DNA of 64,000 nucleotides from Rheinheimera sp. MM224 (GCF_947090785.1 NZ_OX352320.1:1426001-1490000); one strand, 5' to 3'; positions 51,913-60,299 are shown, counted from the first letter of the stretch. Made by a program: numbers and translations. Notes: generated by a model from the letters alone, not told the origin.

Positions 51913-52126
51913 AGCTATGCAGCGCCTATTCAGCCGCAAGTGCACCATGTTCTCTACCTGGTGTTCGTATTTGGTGTTTCTGTTCGGCTTTATGCCCATG
52001 TTCCCACCACAGTCGACACTGCTAGCTTGGCTGTTCATTGCCGCTACAGTTGTGCTTTTAGTCGTTACGGCTGCGTGGGCATACCTGCTGGAGCAAAACC
52101 TTCAATTACTCGAGGGTGAGAAGTGA
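51899..52126 (+). CDS. Small two-helix membrane protein
   Basis: 75 residues from ATG 51899 (GGAG upstream, overlapping the previous gene). Two hydrophobic helices (FSTWCSYLVFLFGFMPMF and TLLAWLFIAATVVLLVVTAAWAYLL) and short charged ends. Function unknown. Confidence 0.5.
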   Translation: MQTRRAMQRLFSRKCTMFSTWCSYLVFLFGFMPMFPPQSTLLAWLFIAATVVLLVVTAAWAYLLEQNLQLLEGEK

Positions 52127-52413
52127 TGCTCAGCCACATCAGCCAGAACCTGCCTAGCATCGTCGGGCATGGTCCACAATTCAAACTCTTCAGACATAGC
52201 AAAGAGAATATCGGCCTGCGTCATGGCTTGAATTTGGCCGCGGGTCCAGTGGTGCTTTTGCATCAGGAAGTAATGCACGGCATCAAGGCCTGTGTGTTTT
52301 TCATAGCCTTGCTGTGCAGCCAGGTGGTCGCCAAAAATCGCCAGCGTATAGCCTATACGGGCTTCTTCCAGCACTTTGCGGTAAAGGTCAAGGTAATAGG
52401 GTTTGCGGTCCAT
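52102..52413 (-). CDS. Phage protein of unknown function, opposite strand
   Basis: 103 residues from ATG 52413, chosen for the strong GGAGG six bases upstream; the longer frame has none. Helical, with RKPYYLDLYRKVLEEARIGYTLAIFGDHLAAQQGYEKHTGLDAVHYFLMQKHHWTRGQI. It is the only leftward gene besides 53216-53452 in this rightward region. No family recognised. Confidence 0.6.
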   Translation of the reverse strand: MDRKPYYLDLYRKVLEEARIGYTLAIFGDHLAAQQGYEKHTGLDAVHYFLMQKHHWTRGQIQAMTQADILFAMSEEFELWTMPDDARQVLADVAEHHFSPSSN

Positions 52414-52484
52414 AAGCGCCTCCAATCGTGGAATAGCTTTCTGTTTCTGAATAAAGAACATAGTTCACTTATGGGAGGTCTGCA

Positions 52485-53219
52485 ATGAGTGAAAAAGTGA
52501 AGACAAATCCGATGTTTGATTCTGTTAACGCAAGCATTCGTAATTCCTGGGCGAGAACTATCCCACAAAACGCACACGGCATATCACGTACTATTGCTGA
52601 TTTACCCGAGCGTATTAATGCGGCTATTCAAGTCGCTTTGGGTGGCCCAATGCTAACAGGCCACAGACCAAATCATTCCGTGATGTGGGATCTGCCTGCA
52701 TATACTGGTTTTGAAGTGGCGCTGGAGTCTGCATTTCTGCTTAGCGATGTCCTTGGCGAAGTTTTAGGTTTGTTAAGTGAAACGCAGATTGATGAAATTA
52801 ACGTGAAGTCTTTTACCAGGCGTTCAGAATATTTAGCGAATAAAAGGAAACTGATTAGCGCAGACCCGGAAGATTTTTATGATGAAAAAACTTTCTGCAA
52901 ATTGGATATTCATACTGGCACAACCTTAAAGCGGTCGGTAGGGCAGTGCGTTCAATTTATGTTTGATCCTAGAACAGGAAAGCTGTTGCTGGTGTCGATA
53001 CCTATTCTGTGTACTCAGGTTGCCTTTATTCAGGCCACTGAGGCTCAGATTGAAATATTTCAAAGAGATAGGGATTCTTTAAGGCTTAACTGCAGCTACA
53101 AAGATGCCGTATTTGCAATGCTGCTTACTTCGCTGGCTGATTTAAAAGTACTGCTGAAATCAGACGTAGTAGACGCCTATTTTGAAGCTTGCAGTGGAGG
53201 AGCTGATGAACAGGTTTAG
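52485..53219 (+). CDS. Phage protein of unknown function
   Basis: 244 residues, start with GGGAGG upstream. Contains ALESAFLLSDVLGEVLGLL and IHTGTTLKRSVGQCVQFMFDPRTGKLLLVSIP. Codon use matches its neighbours. No family recognised. Confidence 0.6.
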   Translation: MSEKVKTNPMFDSVNASIRNSWARTIPQNAHGISRTIADLPERINAAIQVALGGPMLTGHRPNHSVMWDLPAYTGFEVALESAFLLSDVLGEVLGLLSETQIDEINVKSFTRRSEYLANKRKLISADPEDFYDEKTFCKLDIHTGTTLKRSVGQCVQFMFDPRTGKLLLVSIPILCTQVAFIQATEAQIEIFQRDRDSLRLNCSYKDAVFAMLLTSLADLKVLLKSDVVDAYFEACSGGADEQV

Positions 53220-53452
53220 TCTATTAGCCCATGCTGTTGTGCCAGCAGTATTGCTTCTTCTGCGTCCATTCCATCTGGACCCACGTTTAGCTGTGCCTGG
53301 TTGTTCTTATGCTGCACTGATATTACGTGATACCAGTTACCGTCAGAAGCCTCAATGGTATGTCCTGCATCAAGCTGCCTGGTTGAGCTATGTGTTTTTG
53401 GCTGCGGGTAGGCTGTTTTTATTACCTGCTTTAGCGTGTATGTGTAAACCAT
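53216..53452 (-). CDS. Small phage protein, opposite strand
   Basis: 78 residues. Reads as a compact beta protein (RQLDAGHTIEASDGNWYHVISVQHKNNQAQLNVGPDG); the overlapping rightward ORF lacks coding character. Its stop overlaps the previous gene by 4 bp, tail to tail. Function unknown. Confidence 0.5.
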   Translation of the reverse strand: MVYTYTLKQVIKTAYPQPKTHSSTRQLDAGHTIEASDGNWYHVISVQHKNNQAQLNVGPDGMDAEEAILLAQQHGLID

Positions 53453-53506
53453 GGTTAATCCCTAATCCACATTCGATAGTTCTACTCATTCACTTCCACA
53501 AAAACA

Positions 53507-53530
53507 AAAGCCCTGCGCTAACAGGGCTTT
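53507..53530. terminator. Hairpin before the replication genes
   Basis: AAAGCCCTG-CGCTAA-CAGGGCTTT, 9-bp perfect stem with A and T ends, so it can act in both directions. It separates the small genes from the O gene. Confidence 0.7.
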
Positions 53531-53561
53531 CCAGAACACTAACCACTACGACGAGGTTTTA

Positions 53562-54569
53562 ATGTCCATGCCGCAAAATGTAGCTGATTTAACTAAATAT
53601 CGCAAGCAGAAGGAGCGTCCTGTGGTAGCTCAGATTGAAGACGGCTACACGATGATTTCTAACACCTTAATGGATGCAGCTGGCGCCACAGATTTGTCTG
53701 GCTCTGAGTTGAGTGTGTTGCTGTTGATAATTCGTCACACCTACGGCTTTAAACGCAAAGTATGGGGCCTGACAAACACCTATCTTGCAGCCAAATCTGT
53801 CTACTGCGTTAAGTCGATTAGTAAGGCTAAGAAGTCGTTGATCGACAGAAACATGATATGGGAAGACGAACAGGGTTTAGTTGGTCCTAATCCAGTGATC
53901 AGTGATTGGGTGATGACTGACGGCAAGTCAGAAAAAAGAGCAAAAGCAGCAAATTCGATGCGGGAACAATTGCTCCAGCAGGTGGAACAAATGCTCCAGT
54001 CAGATGGAACAAATGCTCCAGTTGACGGGAACAATTGCTCCAGCAGTAAAGAAAGAACTAAAGAAAGAACTAAAGAAATAGATCTACCTTCGTCGCCGCA
54101 AGCGGACGACGAGACGATCACTAAGCCAAATGCTGTTATTCAGAAAGGGAAGAACTGGGGTGCTCAGATAGATCTGGATGTGGTTAATCAGATGGAATCA
54201 GTTTTAGCAGTATGGCAAGGGGAGGATTACAGACCCCCAAAACCAGCAGCTCTGGCAAAGAAATGTAATGACGTTCGAATGATGCGCACTGCTGATGACC
54301 GCAAGCCAGAGCACATCCTAACGCTTTTCAAAATCGCCCAGGCTGATCAGTTCTGGCGGAAAAACTGTATGGCCCCAAGTTCCGTTCGTCGGCATTGGGC
54401 AACGCTATGTGATATCCGGAATAAGCTCAAAGAATCCATGCAGAAACCCCAACCAAAGACCATTGGCGCAGATGGTCAGGTAAGAACTGCTGGAGATTGG
54501 GATAAGCACATCCAACAGAACTGCGTTCCTCAGTTTAACGAAAAAGGGGAGCTGATAACTCATGCGTAA
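53562..54569 (+). CDS. Phage replication initiator (O protein type)
   Basis: 335 residues. The N-terminal domain matches phage replication protein O: EDGYTMISNTLMDA, LSVLLLIIRHTYGFKRK, WGLTNTYLAAKSV (winged helix, origin binding). The C-terminal part, rich in charged residues, probably contacts the helicase or loader. Four iterons lie inside the gene at codons ~134-161, as in lambda. The DnaC-like loader follows with an 8-bp overlap. Confidence 0.88.
   Translation: MSMPQNVADLTKYRKQKERPVVAQIEDGYTMISNTLMDAAGATDLSGSELSVLLLIIRHTYGFKRKVWGLTNTYLAAKSVYCVKSISKAKKSLIDRNMIWEDEQGLVGPNPVISDWVMTDGKSEKRAKAANSMREQLLQQVEQMLQSDGTNAPVDGNNCSSSKERTKERTKEIDLPSSPQADDETITKPNAVIQKGKNWGAQIDLDVVNQMESVLAVWQGEDYRPPKPAALAKKCNDVRMMRTADDRKPEHILTLFKIAQADQFWRKNCMAPSSVRRHWATLCDIRNKLKESMQKPQPKTIGADGQVRTAGDWDKHIQQNCVPQFNEKGELITHA
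53963..54082. other. Probable phage replication origin (iterons plus purine-rich tract)
   Basis: Four copies of GGAACAA(T/A)TGCTCCAG begin at 53963, 53984, 54006 and 54028, spaced 21-22 bp (two helical turns). Each is a near-palindrome. A purine- and A-rich tract of AAAGAAAGAACT repeats follows (54044-54082) and could be the unwinding element. The layout copies the lambda origin inside gene O. Confidence 0.82.
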
Positions 54570-55338
54570 CTCACAGCAATACACCGCTACAATCAGCGCT
54601 AAAGTGCAGCAGATCATGAAAGAACGTGGTTTAAAACCTGCTTTTTCCCCGGATCAATATCTGGAATTTCAGCGCAAGGAACAGGCTGCAGCCACTGAGG
54701 TGGTTATGGCGAAGCAACGCCAGCAACGAATTGAAAACCTGCTGAAGCGTGATGGCATTCGTCCACTTCACCAGCAATGCAGCTTAGGTAATTTTGAAGT
54801 GAAGATACCAGCGCAGCAGCAGGCTGTTTACTCATGTAATGCCTACCTGCAGGAATTCCACAGGCGCGATGGTGTTCGTCATATGGTTTTTTGTGGTGAA
54901 ACCGGCACTGGGAAAAACCACTTAGCATCAGCTGTATGCAAAGAAATAATCGCACGAGGTTTATCTGCAGCTGTGATTAGCGTTGCTGAATACCAGGCAA
55001 AGCTTCGGGCAACAATGAACAAGAACGCTAAACAAACCGAGGAGCAGATCCTTGAGGAATTTACACAGCTTGATTTGTTGGTTTTGGATGAAGTGGATTT
55101 AGGTTCAAAAAGTGCTTTTGCAGAAGGTGCGCTGAACTTACTTCTGGACAAGCGGATCACCAACTTAGGCCGCACCATTTTAATCTCTAACCTCAATACA
55201 GCAGAGCTACATGACGTGCTGCAGGCTCGGATTTACGACCGTATTTTTCAAAGTTGCTTTGTTGTGAATTTTAACTGGCCATCACACAGAACAGGACTTA
55301 ACCACTCTGCTGGTCGCGGCCAAAACGGGCCAGTATGA
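54562..55338 (+). CDS. DnaC-like helicase loader ATPase
   Basis: 258 residues. Walker A GETGTGKNHLA, Walker B LLVLDEVDL, sensor region ILISNLN. The N-terminal ~100 residues are the helicase-binding part. It loads the host DnaB helicase onto the origin opened by the O-type protein. Translationally overlaps O. Confidence 0.88.
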   Translation: MRNSQQYTATISAKVQQIMKERGLKPAFSPDQYLEFQRKEQAAATEVVMAKQRQQRIENLLKRDGIRPLHQQCSLGNFEVKIPAQQQAVYSCNAYLQEFHRRDGVRHMVFCGETGTGKNHLASAVCKEIIARGLSAAVISVAEYQAKLRATMNKNAKQTEEQILEEFTQLDLLVLDEVDLGSKSAFAEGALNLLLDKRITNLGRTILISNLNTAELHDVLQARIYDRIFQSCFVVNFNWPSHRTGLNHSAGRGQNGPV

Positions 55339-55544
55339 TGTTTGTGAATTTGGCTGCTGATCCGGCTCTGGCTGAAGCAGAGGCAGTAAATAAGGTTGCA
55401 TGCCTTTGGCTCCATAGCTGGCGAAACAACCTCATGACAAAGCCTGAAATAGACCGAAAGTTGGCAGCAATGCCAGAACCAGAGCGCGGGCGGATGGTTG
55501 AAGCGTTAAACCGGAATAAAAAGCTGTTTAAGCAGGGGGTCTGA
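55335..55544 (+). CDS. Small phage protein of unknown function
   Basis: 69 residues, overlapping the DnaC-like stop by 4 bp and the integrase start by 1 bp. Contains LWLHSWRNNLMTKPEIDRKLAAMPEPERGRMVEALNRNKKL. Helical, basic, perhaps a DNA-binding helper. Confidence 0.55.
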   Translation: MMFVNLAADPALAEAEAVNKVACLWLHSWRNNLMTKPEIDRKLAAMPEPERGRMVEALNRNKKLFKQGV

Positions 55545-56740
55545 TGCAGTCGTTATCTGTCGTTATATCTGATGCTGCTATCACCCGGTATGCAGCTGAT
55601 GCTGATGTAGGCGAACTGCGTGATCAGCGTCACCCTTTGGCGTTTCGTTTTCACAAAAGCCGTCAGAAGGGCACATGGTATTTAGTCCGCTATGAGAAGC
55701 GTACGAAAAGACGCCACCGCCTTGGCTACTGGCCAACGCTGAGAACGAAAGATGCAGTGGCTATGGTGCCGGATACCCTTCAAAGAATTAACCGCTCTGA
55801 AGTTGTTTCCGCTGATAAGTTCGACACAGTAGGGGAGCTTTTAGCCTGGTACCGCGACAGATGCCAGGCTGAGAAGTTTAAAGCGCTAAGCCGGAAGAGA
55901 GCCATTAAAAGCCACATGGACTGTCATCTGATCCCGAAGCTTGGCAGCATCCGGTTGTGTGAACTGGATAAAAAACTGATTGATGAAAAACTGTTTTTAC
56001 CACTGCAGGCTGAAGCGTTAAAAGCGTCGACGATTAAGCATATGTTCTACACGTTAAAGCCGGCCTTTAAACGTGCTGCGGATCTTGGATATATCACCAG
56101 AAACCCGATGTTAGGCATTGTATTTGGTGAGCATGTGACAAAACGCATCAAGCCAAAAGAGGCAAAGCTGCATGTGTCTGACAGAGACCTGGTGATAGAG
56201 CAGCTGTTTAATCAGCCTAACCCTTTACGCATGTTCTTGCTGTTTATGATCATGTTTGGTACCCGCATTGGTGAAACCAGAAACCTCCAGTGGTCGCATA
56301 TTCAACTTAAAGAACGCCGCATCGTCATTCCTGCTGAGCTAACCAAAACCGAAGATAGCCACGTGCTGCCAATTACTGAAGCAGTGTTTGAGCTGCTGAG
56401 TGAGTACCAGCAGCACTTTGGCAGCCGCTCAGGAAACCTGTTTGAGCATAAAGGTTATCCACTGACTGCAGGTCAGGCTCAGAGGTGGGTAAGGCAAGCA
56501 GGCAAGGGTAAATGGAGCGCTCACGATTTGCGTAAATTCGCCAGAAGCAGCTGGGCAGAGCTCGGCATTGATTACTGGGTAGGCGAGCGTTTACTGAACC
56601 ACAAACCAAAGGGTCTGGATGCTGTGTACATAAAAGCAGGTGCTATCGATGTGAAGTTGGCTGCGCTGAATATGTATCACAACTGGCTTCTTTCATGTAG
56701 GCCAAGCACAGGCATTGACGCTCAGAGCAAAGCAGCTTAA
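55544..56740 (+). CDS. int: Tyrosine recombinase (phage integrase)
   Basis: 398 residues. N-terminal arm-type DNA-binding region, core-binding domain (~95-190) and catalytic domain: GTRIGETRNLQW (Arg I), HDLRKFARSSW (His-x-x-Arg), LLNHKPKGLDAVYIK (Tyr nucleophile). It should integrate the phage at an att site. It is unusual that it lies in the middle of the element, between replication genes and the resolvase, 18 kb from the apparent boundary at 37.9 kb. Confidence 0.9.
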   Translation: MQSLSVVISDAAITRYAADADVGELRDQRHPLAFRFHKSRQKGTWYLVRYEKRTKRRHRLGYWPTLRTKDAVAMVPDTLQRINRSEVVSADKFDTVGELLAWYRDRCQAEKFKALSRKRAIKSHMDCHLIPKLGSIRLCELDKKLIDEKLFLPLQAEALKASTIKHMFYTLKPAFKRAADLGYITRNPMLGIVFGEHVTKRIKPKEAKLHVSDRDLVIEQLFNQPNPLRMFLLFMIMFGTRIGETRNLQWSHIQLKERRIVIPAELTKTEDSHVLPITEAVFELLSEYQQHFGSRSGNLFEHKGYPLTAGQAQRWVRQAGKGKWSAHDLRKFARSSWAELGIDYWVGERLLNHKPKGLDAVYIKAGAIDVKLAALNMYHNWLLSCRPSTGIDAQSKAA

Positions 56741-56818
56741 TGCGATATGCAGCAAGGCTTGCAGCGCGATTAAGAATTGTAATACATGAACATTACTAAT
56801 TAGGAAAAGGGGTAAGTC

Positions 56819-57304
56819 ATGTTGGTAGTTGGGATTGATCCGGACAGTAAGAAGCATGGGGTTGCATGGGTATGTAACGGCAAGATAGTTGATCTTATGA
56901 GCATGACGACTGCCGCATTGGTTCAACGGTTATCCATGGAGGCCACCCAGCACCAGCTACTGATTAAACTGGAAGATATCAATGCCTTTAAGCCGGTTAT
57001 TCAAAGGCCTGGGCAAAACCGCAATCAGATGCTGAGGATTGCTCAGAACATTGGTGCTGCCAAGTTGGCTGCAGTTCAAGTATATGAGGCATTAACTGAA
57101 GCAGGTCTCATTGTGAATATGGTTAATCCATTGGTTAAAGCAATGAGTGGTAAGGCTTATAAAGCACCTCAGTTTAATCGCTACACAGGCTGGGTTGGCA
57201 CCAGTAACGCTGATACACGCGATGCTGCAATGATTGCTTTGAATGGTAAAGCTAAAGGCCGTGGACAGTTTGAATATTGTGGTGTTCAACCATGCAGCTC
57301 TTAG
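56819..57304 (+). CDS. RuvC-like Holliday junction resolvase
   Basis: 161 residues, RNase H-like fold. The first strand carries GIDPDSKKHGVAW with catalytic Asp; further acids are in LIKLEDIN and ADTRDAAMIA. Phages use such enzymes to debranch DNA before packaging. GGTAAG precedes the start. Confidence 0.78.
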   Translation: MLVVGIDPDSKKHGVAWVCNGKIVDLMSMTTAALVQRLSMEATQHQLLIKLEDINAFKPVIQRPGQNRNQMLRIAQNIGAAKLAAVQVYEALTEAGLIVNMVNPLVKAMSGKAYKAPQFNRYTGWVGTSNADTRDAAMIALNGKAKGRGQFEYCGVQPCSS

Positions 57305-57555
57305 TGCTGTTCGTAGTTACTTTCTTTAATGTTTTCCTGCTTGGTTTAAGCAGTCAGATAGTTCGCGATCAACAGGTGGCAAAAGCCTTTGTGATCAGTT
57401 GGGGTATTACTTTATGCCAGTTTGTATTTAGCAGGGTTTCAGCAAACACCACTGATCCTGTGCTGGCGTTTATATGCAGTGGGTTTGGTGGTTCTATTGG
57501 CATTGTTGCCAGTATTTATGCTTACAAATGGTTCATTAATTTGCGGAGTAAATAG
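57292..57555 (+). CDS. Small phage membrane protein
   Basis: 87 residues from ATG 57292, overlapping the resolvase stop. Three hydrophobic helices (VLFVVTFFNVFLLGLSS, FVISWGITLCQFVFS, ICSGFGGSIGIVASIYAY). Function unknown. Confidence 0.55.
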   Translation: MQLLVLFVVTFFNVFLLGLSSQIVRDQQVAKAFVISWGITLCQFVFSRVSANTTDPVLAFICSGFGGSIGIVASIYAYKWFINLRSK

Positions 57556-57557
57556 CT

Positions 57558-58310
57558 ATGATAAGTCCAGAACGTTTATACGCCAGCCAAGCCGCAAAGA
57601 GCATAAGTGCTGAACCTCGTTCACCAGGTATGGTTTCAACCACTCAGGAAGAGAAGCTATTCATCATAGGTCAGGTACAGCGTTGCCAGCCCGTTGGTAG
57701 TGCAATACTGGATGCACAGATAGCCGGTGATACTGTTGCCCGGGCAAAGGTTGTGGCGGCTGTCTATGAGTGCTTGTTGAAGTCTGGTATGTCCGACGCT
57801 ACTTCGTTCGCATTAGCTGAGGTTGCTGCTCGTGAGGTAATTGATAGCCCTGCTTGCAAATGCTGTAAAGGTGTTGGCAGTATCGATAAAAGCAAACTGC
57901 TGCTTAAGAACCAGGTGGAGCAAAGAAAGTTAAAAGAAGAGATTCAAGGCCATCGATGGAATGTCTCTCCGTTTGCTCATACTAATGATGGATCTCCTGA
58001 AACTGGCATGCTGATGGTTACAGAAGCCAACCTTAGCAAATTAGAAAAAGATGCTTCCGATTTAAAGGAAAGCATGGCTTCAGGTGACATCATTAGCGAT
58101 TGCCCTAGATGCAATGGTGTAGGCCGACAGATATCATCTAAGAACAGTGTCCACCATCAGCTGACAGAGTTGCTGCCAAGCAACGAACAGGTTTCATACA
58201 ACACCTTCGTCAAGCGTCAATACGACAGTTATATGGATGTCGTCGACTCACTTCATCAGCATGCTTCCAAAGCAGCTGATGCCGCAAAGCATATCACCGA
58301 CCAGTTATAA
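57558..58310 (+). CDS. Q-type antiterminator candidate (zinc-finger protein)
   Basis: 250 residues. Two CxxCxGxG half-sites (CKCCKGVG and CPRCNGVG, ~75 residues apart) form a DnaJ-like zinc finger as in the phage 82-type Q antiterminators. It is the last early gene and is followed by a strong promoter with a terminator just after it, the PR'-tR' arrangement that Q proteins act on. Function inferred from context and zinc motif. Confidence 0.65.
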   Translation: MISPERLYASQAAKSISAEPRSPGMVSTTQEEKLFIIGQVQRCQPVGSAILDAQIAGDTVARAKVVAAVYECLLKSGMSDATSFALAEVAAREVIDSPACKCCKGVGSIDKSKLLLKNQVEQRKLKEEIQGHRWNVSPFAHTNDGSPETGMLMVTEANLSKLEKDASDLKESMASGDIISDCPRCNGVGRQISSKNSVHHQLTELLPSNEQVSYNTFVKRQYDSYMDVVDSLHQHASKAADAAKHITDQL

Positions 58311-58455
58311 ATTTACACGTTCCACTATAGGTAGTGGGGGGGCTTTAAAAAGGCGTATGGACGTCTAAACGGAAACCGCGCCCCTCCACACGCACAGAAA
58401 ATATCCCTAAACAGGAAATTGTTAACCCTTAACATCAGCTGTTTTAGCCTTCAAT

Positions 58456-58484
58456 TTGACAGTTGAAAACTTTTAGGGTACTTT
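58456..58484 (+). promoter_or_regulatory. Late promoter (PR'-like)
   Basis: -35 TTGACA (58456-58461), 17-bp spacer, -10 TACTTT (58479-58484), start near 58491. A terminator lies about 30-50 bp downstream, so late gene expression should need antitermination. Confidence 0.72.
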
Positions 58485-58517
58485 TTCCCATAGTCGCAGA
58501 GTTATGCCTGTTGACAG

Positions 58518-58543
58518 AAACCCGCTCACAAGGCGGGTTTTTT
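58518..58543 (+). terminator. tR'-like terminator 1 of the late operon
   Basis: AAACCCGC / GCGGGTTT stem with a 7-nt loop and six T. Just downstream of the late promoter. Confidence 0.85.
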
Positions 58544-58569
58544 GTTGCCTTGAATAAATTCTGCCCCTA

Positions 58570-58598
58570 AAGCCCCAAGCATTTGCCTGGGGCTTTTT
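58570..58598 (+). terminator. tR'-like terminator 2
   Basis: AAGCCCCA / TGGGGCTT, inner GC pairs, then TTTTT. Second terminator between the late promoter and the lysis genes. Confidence 0.85.
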
Positions 58599-58627
58599 CA
58601 TTTAATTAACTAAATAGGTAAGTAAAC

Positions 58628-58897
58628 ATGTTCACACTCAGATTTTTTAAAGACCCGTTTGAAAACGGGGCACTAAGCAACACCGTTGTATGTGCCAAAA
58701 GCTATCAAAACTACACGCGTCCAGACGGTAGTCATGAAGTGGTTTTATTCGAATCAATGGTGCAAGTAGATGGTGTTGCCTACAACGTGTCCAAAGATGA
58801 AAAGGACTTTCAGCACTGTTACGTTGAAAATTCGGAAGGCAAGACTATCGATCACATTAAGCACACAAGTCATGGTGTAGCTCTGGCGGCCAGCTAG
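58628..58897 (+). CDS. Small late protein of unknown function
   Basis: 89 residues, soluble (GSHEVVLFESMVQVDGVAYNVSKDEKDFQHCYVEN). First gene of the late operon. GGTAAGTAA precedes the start. No family recognised. Confidence 0.6.
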   Translation: MFTLRFFKDPFENGALSNTVVCAKSYQNYTRPDGSHEVVLFESMVQVDGVAYNVSKDEKDFQHCYVENSEGKTIDHIKHTSHGVALAAS

Positions 58898-58900
58898 ATT

Positions 58901-59446
58901 ATGAAAAACCTGAAAGGAGCGTTGCTGGCACTGGGTTTGTCAGCTGCCGCTGCTTTTTCTGGTTACTTTTTGATTGCCCCTTCTGAGGGAGGGCCTGAGG
59001 AAGGGCAACACAGTACAGTTTATTTGGATCCTGCAAATATACCTACCAGTTGCTTTGGACACACGGGGTCGGAAGTAAAATTAGGTCAAACCTATTCATA
59101 TCAGCAATGTCTGCACAAACTTGCGATTGATATTGCTGAAGCAGAGCGTCAAATGCTTTCTGTAGTAAAAGTGCCACTATCCGATGGCGAACATGCTGCA
59201 TATACCAGTTTTATCTATAACGTTGGCTATGGACGTAAAGATGGTATTCGTCCTGGGCGTGATGGCTTTGCTGTTCTTCGAAATGGCAAACCTTCAACAA
59301 TACTCACTTATCTCAATGCTGGCATGAGGCATCAAGCATGCGATCAGCTACTGGCATGGATCAAGATAAACGGAAAGGTTTCTAACGGTCTACGCACACG
59401 CCGTGCAAAAGAGCGAACTGTGTGCCTCAGGGATTTACAGCCATGA
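58901..59446 (+). CDS. Endolysin (GH24 lysozyme with signal-anchor)
   Basis: 181 residues. The N-terminal helix (ALLALGLSAAAAFSGYFLIA) is weakly hydrophobic and Ala/Gly-rich, as in SAR endolysins such as phage 21 R. The catalytic region EEGQHSTVYLDPANIPTSCFGHTG carries the E...D...T pattern of GH24, followed by AYTSFIYNVGYG. It cuts the murein glycan strands once released by the holin at 60039. It is 3 bp after the previous stop. Confidence 0.88.
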   Translation: MKNLKGALLALGLSAAAAFSGYFLIAPSEGGPEEGQHSTVYLDPANIPTSCFGHTGSEVKLGQTYSYQQCLHKLAIDIAEAERQMLSVVKVPLSDGEHAAYTSFIYNVGYGRKDGIRPGRDGFAVLRNGKPSTILTYLNAGMRHQACDQLLAWIKINGKVSNGLRTRRAKERTVCLRDLQP

Positions 59447-59928
59447 AAATTAGTTTAACTGGTTCGTTATTAGGCATTGCCGCTCTGGCTTTAGTTGGTT
59501 TAGGTGCTGCTGTTGCCGTTCTGGATTCAGAATTAACGGCACAAAGCGCAGTTGTAGATAAACAGGTTATTCAGTTGGCCAACTATAAGTTGGAAGTGAA
59601 GGGCCTGATTTCTGATGTTGATTTTCTGAATGGTCAGGTTTCTGGGCTGAAAGGCGAAGCTGAATTTGTAGCCGGCTTAAATGCCGGGCACGAACAAGAA
59701 AGCCAGTTCTTGGTGGGTGAACAGCAAGACTGGCAAACGAACTCGAACAAACTGCAGGTATCACCCGATGAAATTACACGAACTTGGGCTAGTACTTCTT
59801 TGCCTCCTGATGCTTTGCAACTGCTCCACACCGCCAGTCGAAGTTCGTACGGTGACAGTGACAAAAACAGTCACGCTTTTACCGCCAGCGAATTTCCTCA
59901 GCTCGGGCTGCCCAACTCGGCCCTTTAG
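59443..59928 (+). CDS. Inner-membrane spanin (Rz-like)
   Basis: 161 residues from ATG 59443 (ATGA overlap with the endolysin stop). One N-terminal membrane helix (GSLLGIAALALVGLGAAVAVLD) and a periplasmic coiled-coil region. With the nested Rz1 it should fuse inner and outer membranes in the last lysis step. Confidence 0.78.
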   Translation: MKISLTGSLLGIAALALVGLGAAVAVLDSELTAQSAVVDKQVIQLANYKLEVKGLISDVDFLNGQVSGLKGEAEFVAGLNAGHEQESQFLVGEQQDWQTNSNKLQVSPDEITRTWASTSLPPDALQLLHTASRSSYGDSDKNSHAFTASEFPQLGLPNSAL

Positions 59929-60055
59929 TGGTTCAACTAATCTTGACCATCATCGGTATACGCTGCAGCTGATCACTGATTTAAAACTATGCAACTCGGA
60001 TGTGCAGCGATACCGCCTGTGGCGGGAGGCTCAAGCCAATGAACGCGATAAGTAA
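59768..60055 (+). CDS. Outer-membrane spanin (Rz1-like), nested in Rz
   Basis: 95 residues in a different frame, starting inside Rz and ending beyond it. It opens with a lipoprotein-like signal (GLVLLCLLMLCNCSTPP), where Cys-17/Cys-19 are lipidation candidates although the lipobox is not standard. The nested layout with a Pro-containing lipoprotein is the diagnostic Rz/Rz1 architecture. Confidence 0.75.
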   Translation: MKLHELGLVLLCLLMLCNCSTPPVEVRTVTVTKTVTLLPPANFLSSGCPTRPFSGSTNLDHHRYTLQLITDLKLCNSDVQRYRLWREAQANERDK

Positions 60056-60299
60056 GGCAATTATGGACAAGTCAACCACACTGGCCAGTTACGTTTCGTC
60101 CATTTCAACAGCCATTGGTGGACTTCTTTCATTAAACAATATTGCGTTACTGATTGGTATTGTTGTGACACTTGGATTAGGCATTGTTCAATACCAGGTG
60201 TGGAATCAGCGCAAGAAGAATGAAGCAGAGAAAAAGCGGCAGGATGATGAATATCATGCGGCTAGAATGAGTGTTTTCAAACCAAATTCTCCAGTTTAA
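60039..60299 (+). CDS. Holin-like membrane protein
   Basis: 86 residues from ATG 60039 (GGGAGG upstream; ATG 60063 is an alternative). It has a TM segment (LNNIALLIGIVVTLGLGIVQYQVW) and a highly charged C-terminal tail (NQRKKNEAEKKRQDDEYH), as in HP1-type holins. Probably sets the lysis time. Confidence 0.7.
   Translation: MNAISKAIMDKSTTLASYVSSISTAIGGLLSLNNIALLIGIVVTLGLGIVQYQVWNQRKKNEAEKKRQDDEYHAARMSVFKPNSPV

Noticed and set aside
53182..53562. Rightward ORF of 126 residues
   Set aside because: Overlaps a better leftward gene (53216-53452), has no ribosome site and reads as antisense text.
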